61,066 nt of DNA. It comes from a virus. The translations under genes and the position numbers were made by a program. The stretch covers positions 1 through 61,066 of the IMG/VR virus record IMGVR_UViG_3300007734_000736. One strand, 5' to 3'. Positions 1 to 7,539 of this stretch are shown here, piece after piece. Under the pieces are notes generated by a model. That model was not told the origin of the DNA, ran no database searches, and saw only the letters and a program-made list of their open reading frames with translations. The first letter of the stretch is position 1, and the number at the start of each line of letters is the position of its first letter.

Positions 1-127
1 GCGCCGTGTCGGTGAGTGATTACAGATGGGTGTACTGAGATGTATCCAGTCTTGCCTTTGTGCAGCTCTTTTTGACGCCAGAAGTACGTGCCTCCGCCTT
101 CGTAGTCGTCATTCAAAGCAAGCACCA
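1..127. repeat. Terminal redundancy, left copy (circular closure)
   Basis: Bases 1-127 match 60940-61066 base for base. A length of 127 equals the usual largest k-mer of short-read assemblers, and the repeat lies inside a coding frame that continues across it. It is therefore best read as the overlap of a circular contig, not a biological direct terminal repeat. Confidence 0.95.
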
Positions 128-2276
128 TAGAGATGGATGCACTATCGTGGTGAAGAGCCAAATGACCTTGGATAGCCTCATCGTATTTGATGATGAAGTT
201 TTCGCTTGACATGTTGGTCCACTCCTGTCCTTCTAGTGCCCATTTTTTAATGGCCACTGGATATACATACTCCTCAAGAATGCGCTGGTAGTGCTCCTGA
301 AGTCCGAGCTCATTGATGAGCATGTCACAGGTCGGATAGAAATAGTGACGATTGCGAGTCCAACGACCAGAGTCTTCCGCTTGCTGGATGAGCAAGCTAC
401 AGAACTCTTCCGTAAAGAGCGGGAACACAAATACGTCATTGATGGGCTCATCAACGATAAGCTCCCATTCTTTCGTGCGCGCAGAGTAGGTCACAAAGCG
501 CTGAACAAACTCCTCGTAGGAATAGTTAGATAGATTCATTTCAATTGATTTTGGTTGGTTTTCGGTAGTGGATGTCTCCTTGGTGCTGCTCTGACCGAAC
601 ACCGCTGGAGTTAGCGCAAGGGCCTTGCTGTCTTTCCAAATCCATGAAAGGTCTTTCCGAGGGTGGTCGCAGAACGTAGCACTCAAGAACTCGTCAAGCG
701 GAATGATTGACTTGTCAAAGTTCTGCTCAAGCAGCAAGCGACAGCCTTCGTTTGTGAGCATGTATGCGTGGGTGGTGTACGTGTAGTCTGGCTCTACCAC
801 GCTGTCCGAAATCCTTCTCTTTGGCTGGCGCACAAAGCTGTGGCCCAAGTACAGGATGGTCCATGGCTCTTGGATGGCATCAACCTCAATTGAATTGAAT
901 TGGCGCAGTACGGTGAAGTCCTCCTCCAGGATTAGGATTCGCTTGTATCCATTCTCATAGGCGTCCTTCCATACGCGCCAGTGAGACACGGCACAGCCAA
1001 TCTCTCCCGGAAGAACATCTCGGTTCCACCAGCTGTTGTCGCTGGCAATCTTCCAGTCCTTCCACACGTTGATGCCCGGGGGCATTAGCGAACCAGTATA
1101 GCCGTTTGTGGCATCAAAGATTGTCATGCCTCCAGACTTCACCCCAGAGCCAATGAATCGCTCCAAAAGCTCAAAACGAATCTGAGAGTCTGGGTTGAGT
1201 GATATGATGTAGGTATGGTCTACATCCAAATACTTGTAGTCTCCAGAGGATGGAGTCTTAATGGCGGTGAAGCCACTAAGCTGCTCAAGCGGTATATCAA
1301 CTGTATTTACCATTGTTTTTGATTGAAGTTTGTAAAATAGTGATTTCCATTCATTTACGACGTTGCTCCACCATCTGGTCATAACGTATTCATTTACACA
1401 TTTCCAACAGCTGATGTCGTAAGCAAATTCGCTTAGCGTATCTGCAAGTCCAGCTATTGGGTTGACAATGGGCCTGACCCTGTGTGCAAGCATTTCAATT
1501 GCCGTTATGCAATAAGTCTCATTGTAGCTTGTCGGATAATACCAGTGTTCCATTTGACTGAGCAGCTTATAGAGCTGCTCCGTCTCAAGGGAACCGTGGT
1601 ACTTGATTGACTTGTTGCGCAATACTCTGTCAAGGAAGTTGACATTGAAGTAGTCAACTCCATACTCTGGAGTGGCAATGTGCAGTGTTCCCGTTATCTT
1701 GCCAGACTCAAAGTCATCAAGCACTTTGCCTAGGCCTCTCTCCGCGTGAGACGTATACACATAGGAGTCCTTAATTTTTTTGACTGGATTATGGATTTTG
1801 TGCTGGTCTATGCCGTTTCCAATCACATCAACTTTCTCGGCATCTATGTTGTATCTAGATAGAAAGTCGTTCTTGTGCCATCTGGTAAGGCAAACGATTG
1901 AATCTGAGAGGTCAAAAGCTTCTTGTATGTCATGGTCGGACATCCGCTCTCCATTTAGCCACATGTACGGCTCCTCATTGTGAAGCCAGAATATGCGATG
2001 CTTTACGCTTGAGCCGTCAAACAGTTTGACGTAGTGTAGGTATCCAACGCCGATGAGTATGTCTATCGAATCAGGAAGCAAATCGCGCCGCTCAAACGGC
2101 GCGTATTGCACCGAATCATAGTTGCCCTCTAAGACGTTACCAAACACAAACACATTGTGTCCGGCCACCGACAGCTGATAAGACAAGTTGACCACGCATT
2201 GCTCAGTGCCACCTGGAATCTTTGTGCTCGAGTTCCATGGCTTCGCAAAGTAGCCAACATGAAAGACAATGTTCAT
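1..2276 (-). CDS. GT4-GT25-lysyl hydroxylase fusion, N-terminal and main part (gene crosses the circular junction)
   Basis: An uninterrupted frame runs from ATG at 2276 to base 1 and continues at 60939 down to TAA at 60879-60881, giving about 778 residues. The start overlaps the preceding stop (ATGA). Residues 1-310 look like a GT-B, GT4-type glycosyltransferase: IPGGTE near 20-25 and an E-x7-E motif at E253/E261. Residues 355-562 look like glycosyltransferase family 25, the collagen galactosyltransferase/LPS family: YIISLNPDSQ at 356-365, GEIGCAVSHW at 424-433, LILEED at 448-453, PLDEFL at 526-531. A Ser/Thr-rich linker (563-580) leads to a procollagen-lysyl-hydroxylase (PLOD) domain with HHD at 709-711, YEGGGTYF at 725-732, and H757 and R767. 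The 10-residue His-Arg spacing is as in PLODs. Expected iron ligands are H709, D711 and H757, with R767 binding 2-oxoglutarate. Inferred job: hydroxylate lysines of the neighbouring collagen-like protein and add one or two sugars. Confidence 0.9.
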   Translation of the reverse strand, partial: MNIVFHVGYFAKPWNSSTKIPGGTEQCVVNLSYQLSVAGHNVFVFGNVLEGNYDSVQYAPFERRDLLPDSIDILIGVGYLHYVKLFDGSSVKHRIFWLHNEEPYMWLNGERMSDHDIQEAFDLSDSIVCLTRWHKNDFLSRYNIDAEKVDVIGNGIDQHKIHNPVKKIKDSYVYTSHAERGLGKVLDDFESGKITGTLHIATPEYGVDYFNVNFLDRVLRNKSIKYHGSLETEQLYKLLSQMEHWYYPTSYNETYCITAIEMLAHRVRPIVNPIAGLADTLSEFAYDISCWKCVNEYVMTRWWSNVVNEWKSLFYKLQSKTMVNTVDIPLEQLSGFTAIKTPSSGDYKYLDVDHTYIISLNPDSQIRFELLERFIGSGVKSGGMTIFDATNGYTGSLMPPGINVWKDWKIASDNSWWNRDVLPGEIGCAVSHWRVWKDAYENGYKRILILEEDFTVLRQFNSIEVDAIQEPWTILYLGHSFVRQPKRRISDSVVEPDYTYTTHAYMLTNEGCRLLLEQNFDKSIIPLDEFLSATFCDHPRKDLSWIWKDSKALALTPAVFGQSSTKETSTTENQPKSIEMNLSNYSYEEFVQRFVTYSARTKEWELIVDEPINDVFVFPLFTEEFCSLLIQQAEDSGRWTRNRHYFYPTCDMLINELGLQEHYQRILEEYVYPVAIKKWALEGQEWTNMSSENFIIKYDEAIQGHLALHHDSASISMVLALNDDYEGGGTYFWRQKELHKGKTGYISVHPSVITHRHG

Positions 2277-2833
2277 CGCTCGGTTGAGAAAAAGAACGTC
2301 TGGAAAAGCCTGCCGTTCTCCTTGCTGTTCCCAAAATAGTCAAGTGACGTATGGAATTGCTTACCCTGGTATAAAATCAAACGATTGTAGACGTTCCCAA
2401 CAGACGAAACTAACTCCCATTTGGTCATGTCTTGAGAGTCGTTATTCCACGTCCCCTTGCCTCCATTATCAGACCACATGAGACCAGTACTCTTATGTTT
2501 GAAGAATCCAGTACCGCTAGACAGTGGGGCGTTGGGAGTTAGGTATACCACGCCGGCCCACTTGGTGCCATGGTCAGCGTGAATCCAAGACCTATCTCTA
2601 GCTGTTGTTATCTGGAATGCGCCATTGTAGTCATCGGTTGGGAAGTAGTTAATCTTTCCCGCAAATGGCTCTACAATGTGCTGTAGCGTATCAAACACGC
2701 TTTGATTGAACTCTGGCTTAGTCCTTGCTCCTGGAAAATTCCCAGTAACAGGAAAATCCTGCGCTAGGGCAAACTCCCTAACCTCGTCTGGATTGTTGTA
2801 GAAACCATCTACAACGAACGCACTCATTACCAT
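2273..2833 (-). CDS. 2-oxoglutarate/Fe(II) oxygenase-like protein (DUF6445-like)
   Basis: This 186-residue protein has the double-stranded beta-helix signature of 2OG-Fe(II) oxygenases: a WIHADHG segment giving the HxD pair H85/D87, a distal H161 in QGKQFHTSLDYF, and R175 fourteen residues later as the probable co-substrate arginine. The overall pattern resembles the DUF6445 family, recalled and not searched. It lies directly after the collagen-like gene and overlaps the start of the GT4-GT25-lysyl hydroxylase gene by four bases, so the two are translationally coupled. Inferred role: a hydroxylase acting on the collagen-like fibre or on a sugar added to it; the target residue cannot be read from sequence. 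Translation could start at 2833 or at the in-frame ATG at 2827. Confidence 0.8.
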   Translation of the reverse strand: MVMSAFVVDGFYNNPDEVREFALAQDFPVTGNFPGARTKPEFNQSVFDTLQHIVEPFAGKINYFPTDDYNGAFQITTARDRSWIHADHGTKWAGVVYLTPNAPLSSGTGFFKHKSTGLMWSDNGGKGTWNNDSQDMTKWELVSSVGNVYNRLILYQGKQFHTSLDYFGNSKENGRLFQTFFFSTER

Positions 2834-2912
2834 TCAATTAAGTCTTATGACTCAAATGTACGTCACAGAGTTGAGGAAAACAAACGGGGCGCTTTTGGGC
2901 GCCCCGCATGTT

Positions 2913-5900
2913 TTAGGTCCAAATTGGGAAGTAGTAGTCTGTTCCTCCAACTCCAACCTTTCCCCATCCATACGTTGTTTTACCGGTATCGTCTGGGACC
3001 TCTGCGTTAAATCCACATGCCCCACATGTCACGCTAGACGCAGCGACGTTGACACTTCCAGTAGCTCCTTTCTGTCCTTTAGGACCTTGTGAGCCAGTGG
3101 GTCCAGTTGCGCCGGTTGGGCCAGTTGGGCCAGTTGGTCCAGCAGGTCCTTGAGCTCCAGTGTTACCTTTTGCTCCCTGGGGTCCAGTAGGACCAGCAGG
3201 TCCTTGAGGTCCCGTGGCTCCCTGAGCGCCAGTGTTGCCCTTCGCTCCCTGAGGTCCGGTTGGGCCAGTGGCTCCAGTATTTCCCTTCGCTCCCTGTGGT
3301 CCAGTTGGTCCGGTAGGTCCGGTAGGTCCAGTAGGACCAGTTGCTCCGGTGTTTCCTTTTGCTCCTTGAGGACCAGTGGGTCCGGCAGGTCCTTGAGGTC
3401 CAAGAGGGCCCGTAGGTCCGGTGGGACCCTGGGGTCCAGTAGCACCAGTTGCGCCTTTTTGGCCCTTTGTTCCTTGAGCTCCAGTTGGACCAGTGGGTCC
3501 GGCAGGTCCTTGAGGTCCAAGAGGGCCCGTAGGTCCGATGGGACCCTGGGGTCCAGTAGGTCCTTGCGCTCCAGTAACTCCCTTTTGCCCCTTTGCGCCT
3601 TGAGGTCCAGTAGCGCCAGTTGGGCCAGTGGGCCCAGTGGCTCCTTGAGGACCGGTTGGTCCCTGGGCTCCAGTTACACCTTTTTGACCCTTTGCTCCCT
3701 GGGGACCAGTAGGTCCAGTGGCTCCTTGAGGACCGGTTGGTCCCTGCGGTCCAGTCGGTCCTTGAGCTCCAGTAACTCCCTTCTGGCCTTTAGCGCCCTG
3801 GGGCCCAGTAGGCCCAGTAGGACCGGTAGGACCTTGGGCTCCTTGCGCTCCCTTTTGCCCCTGAGCACCCTGAGGACCAGTTGGTCCAGTTGCACCTTGG
3901 GGTCCAGCTGCTCCAGTGTTACCCTTGGCACCCTGGGGCCCGGTAGGTCCCGCGGGTCCTTGTGGCCCAAGAGGACCAGTAGGCCCAGTAGGACCTGTTG
4001 GCCCAGTTGCGCCTTGAGGTCCAGTTACACCTTTTTGACCTTTTGAGCCCTGAGCACCAGTGGCCCCCTGAGGTCCAGTAGGTCCGGTTGGTCCAGTAGC
4101 TCCAGTTGCACCTTTTTGACCCTTAGGTCCTTGGTCTCCAGTTGGACCCATGTCGCCCTTGTCTCCCTTTCCGCCTTTTTCTCCCTGAGCTCCAGTAGCA
4201 CCAGTGGCTCCCTGAGCACCAGTATTTCCCTTGGGGCCCTGGGGTCCAGTAGGACCAGTGGGCCCAGTGGCTCCTTGAGGACCAGTAGCACCAATCTCAC
4301 CCTTTTGTCCCTTCGGGCCCTGAGGTCCGGTTGGTCCAGTGGGACCAGTAGCGCCCTGCGGGCCAGTAGCACCTTGAGCACCGGTATCGCCCTTAGGACC
4401 CTGTGAGCCATCACGGCCTTTGTTTCCCTGGTCGCCCTTGGTTCCCTTGTCTCCAACTGGGCCAACAGGTCCGGTCGGACCAGTCGGGCCCGTAGCTCCT
4501 TGGGCACCAGTGTTTCCCTTCGCTCCCTGCGGACCAGTTGGTCCTTGGGCACCAGTATTACCCTTTGCTCCCTGCGGACCAGTTGGTCCCTGGGGACCAG
4601 TGGGCCCAATGTCTCCTTTGGGTCCCTGGGGACCAGTGGGTCCAACATCTCCCTTGGGGCCTTGGGCTCCAGTGGGTCCGGTAGGACCAGTAGGTCCAGT
4701 GGGTCCCTGGGCTCCAGTTACACCTTTTTGACCTTTTGCGCCCTGAGCACCAGTTGGGCCAGTGGGGCCAGTAGGACCGGTTGCGCCCTGTGGGCCTGTT
4801 GCGCCAGTGTCGCCTTTGGGCCCCTGTGAGCCATCACGGCCCTTTTGGCCTTGGTCTCCTTTAGTCCCCTTGTCTCCAGTAGGGCCGGTAGGACCAGTAG
4901 GACCGGTAGGCCCAGTAGCACCCTGGGGGCCAACATCACCTTTCGGACCTTGGGCACCAGTAGGACCAGTAGGTCCAGTGGGACCAGTGGCTCCCGTGGC
5001 ACCTTTTGTTCCCTGAGGGCCGGTAGGGCCGGTAGGTCCAGTGGGGCCCTGGGCTCCAGTATCACCCTTAGGCCCTTGAGAACCATCGCGGCCCTTATTG
5101 CCCTGGTCTCCCTTGTTCCCTTGAGGACCAGTTGGACCAGTAGGGCCGGTGGGTCCGGTAGCCCCTTGAGCACCAGTATCTCCTTTTGGACCAGTAGGAC
5201 CAGTAGGACCAGTGGGGCCAAGGTCTCCTTTAGGGCCCTGCGCTCCAGTTGGACCAGTGGGTCCAGTAGGACCAGTGGGGCCAAGGTCTCCTTTTGGTCC
5301 TTGGGCACCGGTATCGCCCTTAGGACCCTGAGAACCATCACGACCTTTTTGGCCCTGGTCTCCCTTGTTCCCTTGAGGACCAGTTGGACCAGTAGGACCA
5401 GTAGGCCCAGTGGCTCCTTGGGCTCCAGTATCTCCTTTTGGACCAGTAGGTCCGGTAGGACCAGTTGCTCCTTGGGGACCGGTATCGCCTTTGGGCCCCT
5501 GGGAGCCATCACGGCCTTTTTGACCTTGGTCGCCCTTATCGCCCTGTGGCCCGGTAGGTCCAGTGGGTCCTGTGGGGCCAGTAGGTCCAGTAGCACCTTG
5601 AGGACCGAGGTCTCCTTTAGGACCCCGGTCTCCTTTAGGGCCCTGGTCTCCTTTTGGTCCTTGAACTCCGTCTCGACCCTTTTCTCCTTTTAAGCCCTGT
5701 TCTCCTTGCGGTCCGGCAGGTCCAGTGGGGCCTGTGGGTCCTGTGGGCCCTTGAGGACCAAGGTCGCCCTTGGGGCCCTGGGCTCCAGTGTTGCCCTTGG
5801 GTCCAATGTCTCCTTGCGGTCCAGTTGCTCCAGTCGCACCTTTTTGACCCTGGTCTCCTTTGGGACCAACGTCTCCTTTGGGGCCTTGGTCTCCTTTAGG

Positions 5901-7142
5901 GCCTTGGTCTCCCTTAGGACCTTGGTCTCCTTTTGGTCCAGTGGCCCCATCACGACCTTTTTCTCCTTTTGAACCCTGGTAGCCCTTATCGCCCTGAGGT
6001 CCGGTTGGACCAGTGGGACCGGTAGGTCCGGTAGGTCCAGTTGCTCCAGTTACACCCTTTTGGCCCTGGTCTCCCTTGGGACCCTGGTCGCCTTTAGGAC
6101 CTTGAACCCCATCACGACCTTTTTCTCCTTTTGAGCCCTGGTCGCCCTTTTCTCCTTGAGGTCCGGCAGCGCCAGTATTTCCCTTTGCTCCGGTAGGACC
6201 CTGAGGACCAAGGCCTCCCTTAGGACCTTGAGGTCCAATGTCGCCCTTGGGACCAATGTCTCCTTGAGGGCCAGTTGCTCCTTTAGGACCAGTAGCTCCA
6301 TCACGACCTTTTTCACCCTTTCCTCCCTGGTCTCCCTTATCTCCCTGAGGCCCGGTGGGTCCAGTGGGACCAGTGGCACCTTGGGGGCCAAGGTCTCCTT
6401 TGGGACCTTGAGCCCCGGTGTCCCCCTTGGGACCTTGAATTCCAGTATCTCCTTTCTGTCCTTTAGGACCTTGTGAGCCAGTGGGTCCAGTTGCGCCGGT
6501 TGGGCCAGTTGGGCCAGTTGGGCCAGTTGGTCCAGCAGGCCCTTGAGCTCCAGTGTTACCTTTTGCTCCCTGTGGTCCCTGAGGCCCTGTTGGTCCGGTA
6601 GGTCCAGCGGGTCCTTGAGCTCCAGTGTTACCTTTTGCTCCCTTGGGTCCTTGAGGACCAGTTGGTCCAGTAGGTCCAAGCGGTCCCTCTCTTCCTTTCT
6701 CGCCCTTCGAGCCTTGAGGTCCAGTTGGTCCAGTTGGACCAGCGGGCCCTTGAGGTCCTGTGGCTCCCTGAGCTCCGGTATTACCCTTCGCTCCCTGAGG
6801 TCCGGTTGGGCCAGTGGCTCCAGTATTTCCCTTCGCTCCCTGTGCTCCAGTTGGTCCGGTAGGTCCGGTAGGTCCAGTAGGACCAGTTGCTCCGGTGTTT
6901 CCTTTTGCTCCTTGAGGACCAGTGGGTCCGGCAGGTCCTTGACTTCCAGTATCTCCCTTTGGGCCAGAAGGACCAGCAGGACCAGTAGCTCCGGGGGCAC
7001 CCTTGTCTCCTTTTGCAGAAGCACCTCCAGATGCACCCTTAGCTCCCTTGGTTCCTTTTGAACCAGGGAGCTGCTGAACTCCATTATTGGTAATCTCTAC
7101 AGAGGATGGGCCAGGAAGGTTGATGTCAATTTCTAATGCCAT
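2913..7142 (-). CDS. Collagen-like fibre protein (1409 residues)
   Basis: A 26-residue N-terminal segment is followed by an almost unbroken Gly-X-Y domain (about residues 27-1362) and a 47-residue C-terminal cap containing CGAC and ending YYFPIWT. One early interruption occurs near GGASAKG. Typical triplets are [21 protein letters not shown] and GQK. Lysine sits in the Y position and is followed by Gly, the context used by collagen lysyl hydroxylases. Proline is nearly always in X and threonine is very common in Y. I noticed only one Y-position Pro, a GAP near the N-terminus. Such proteins form trimeric triple helices in phage fibres. The upstream neighbour is a probable fibre-base protein; downstream follow three oxygenases and two glycosyltransferase domains. 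The long antisense and shifted frames here are composition artefacts. Confidence 0.95.
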   Translation of the reverse strand: MALEIDINLPGPSSVEITNNGVQQLPGSKGTKGAKGASGGASAKGDKGAPGATGPAGPSGPKGDTGSQGPAGPTGPQGAKGNTGATGPTGPTGPTGPTGAQGAKGNTGATGPTGPQGAKGNTGAQGATGPQGPAGPTGPTGPQGSKGEKGREGPLGPTGPTGPQGPKGAKGNTGAQGPAGPTGPTGPQGPQGAKGNTGAQGPAGPTGPTGPTGPTGATGPTGSQGPKGQKGDTGIQGPKGDTGAQGPKGDLGPQGATGPTGPTGPQGDKGDQGGKGEKGRDGATGPKGATGPQGDIGPKGDIGPQGPKGGLGPQGPTGAKGNTGAAGPQGEKGDQGSKGEKGRDGVQGPKGDQGPKGDQGQKGVTGATGPTGPTGPTGPTGPQGDKGYQGSKGEKGRDGATGPKGDQGPKGDQGPKGDQGPKGDVGPKGDQGQKGATGATGPQGDIGPKGNTGAQGPKGDLGPQGPTGPTGPTGPAGPQGEQGLKGEKGRDGVQGPKGDQGPKGDRGPKGDLGPQGATGPTGPTGPTGPTGPQGDKGDQGQKGRDGSQGPKGDTGPQGATGPTGPTGPKGDTGAQGATGPTGPTGPTGPQGNKGDQGQKGRDGSQGPKGDTGAQGPKGDLGPTGPTGPTGPTGAQGPKGDLGPTGPTGPTGPKGDTGAQGATGPTGPTGPTGPQGNKGDQGNKGRDGSQGPKGDTGAQGPTGPTGPTGPQGTKGATGATGPTGPTGPTGAQGPKGDVGPQGATGPTGPTGPTGPTGDKGTKGDQGQKGRDGSQGPKGDTGATGPQGATGPTGPTGPTGAQGAKGQKGVTGAQGPTGPTGPTGPTGAQGPKGDVGPTGPQGPKGDIGPTGPQGPTGPQGAKGNTGAQGPTGPQGAKGNTGAQGATGPTGPTGPVGPVGDKGTKGDQGNKGRDGSQGPKGDTGAQGATGPQGATGPTGPTGPQGPKGQKGEIGATGPQGATGPTGPTGPQGPKGNTGAQGATGATGAQGEKGGKGDKGDMGPTGDQGPKGQKGATGATGPTGPTGPQGATGAQGSKGQKGVTGPQGATGPTGPTGPTGPLGPQGPAGPTGPQGAKGNTGAAGPQGATGPTGPQGAQGQKGAQGAQGPTGPTGPTGPQGAKGQKGVTGAQGPTGPQGPTGPQGATGPTGPQGAKGQKGVTGAQGPTGPQGATGPTGPTGATGPQGAKGQKGVTGAQGPTGPQGPIGPTGPLGPQGPAGPTGPTGAQGTKGQKGATGATGPQGPTGPTGPLGPQGPAGPTGPQGAKGNTGATGPTGPTGPTGPTGPQGAKGNTGATGPTGPQGAKGNTGAQGATGPQGPAGPTGPQGAKGNTGAQGPAGPTGPTGPTGATGPTGSQGPKGQKGATGSVNVAASSVTCGACGFNAEVPDDTGKTTYGWGKVGVGGTDYYFPIWT
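3065..3396. repeat. Duplicated block inside the collagen gene, copy near the 3' end
   Basis: Bases 3241-3396 match 6787-6942 over 156 bp with one mismatch that I can see. Bases 3065-3180 match 6449-6573 apart from one extra 9-bp triplet unit and small changes. This block codes for the C-terminal end of the Gly-X-Y domain and repeats the sequence coding for its N-terminal end. Confidence 0.85.
6449..6942. repeat. Duplicated block inside the collagen gene, copy near the 5' end
   Basis: Partner of the block at 3065-3396, about 3.4 kb away in the same orientation. Because the flanking collagen code is itself repetitive, the exact borders are soft. Confidence 0.85.
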
Positions 7143-7143
7143 A

Positions 7144-7527
7144 CTAGTTTACAGTAATATCTTGAGTAATAGTAAATTGACCATACATGTAGGTAGTAAC
7201 TACGTCTGGGTTCGGGGTTGGATTAGTAGCTTGAATTTCATAAACAAACGTACCAGCGTTTACCAACATATTAGGGGCACTAATAGTAACAGTAAGAACC
7301 CCAAGAGCTGTTCCGGTTACAGTGATGTTTGAACTTGCAATTACAATAGGACCAGTGTCATATTCACGGACTTCCATCTTCCAGGTGAACACGCTAAGGT
7401 CTACGGCCGTACCGTTTGCGTCCTTGATGGTGGCAATCAAAACAAATGTGTCTCCGCGCCAACAAACGATGTCTACGCGAGTGGCAATACTTACGACTGC
7501 TGTAGGGGTTGTATCACAACACGACAT
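7144..7527 (-). CDS. Fibre-base or baseplate-upper-like small protein
   Basis: This 127-residue, beta-rich protein ([16 protein letters not shown], then alternating strands ending [11 protein letters not shown]) resembles the N-terminal Ig/jelly-roll domain of BppU-type fibre adaptors. It lies two bases upstream of the collagen-like gene and shares its promoter (TAAATTTG at 7532-7539). The inference is that it anchors the collagen fibre to the virion. No enzymatic motif is visible. Confidence 0.6.
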   Translation of the reverse strand: MSCCDTTPTAVVSIATRVDIVCWRGDTFVLIATIKDANGTAVDLSVFTWKMEVREYDTGPIVIASSNITVTGTALGVLTVTISAPNMLVNAGTFVYEIQATNPTPNPDVVTTYMYGQFTITQDITVN

Positions 7528-7531
7528 AGCG

Positions 7532-7539
7532 CAAATTTA
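7532..7539 (-). promoter_or_regulatory. TAnnTTTG promoter element (TAAATTTG)
   Basis: A Bacteroidota-type -7 box lies five bases before the ATG of the fibre-base gene; it could drive the fibre-base, collagen and modification operon. It sits in the short gap after the portal gene start region is read through, and no clear -33 TTG is visible. Confidence 0.5.

Noticed and set aside
1-127. A true direct terminal repeat used for packaging
   Set aside because: It lies within a coding frame continuing across both ends, and its length equals a common assembler k-mer; circular closure explains it better.
3150-6972. Long plus-strand and shifted minus-strand frames across the collagen gene (up to 298, 282, 292 and 344 codons)
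   Set aside because: They arise from the three-base GGN/CCN periodicity of the Gly-X-Y code; the products are Ser/Arg/Leu or Pro/Gly-Val repeats without domain structure.
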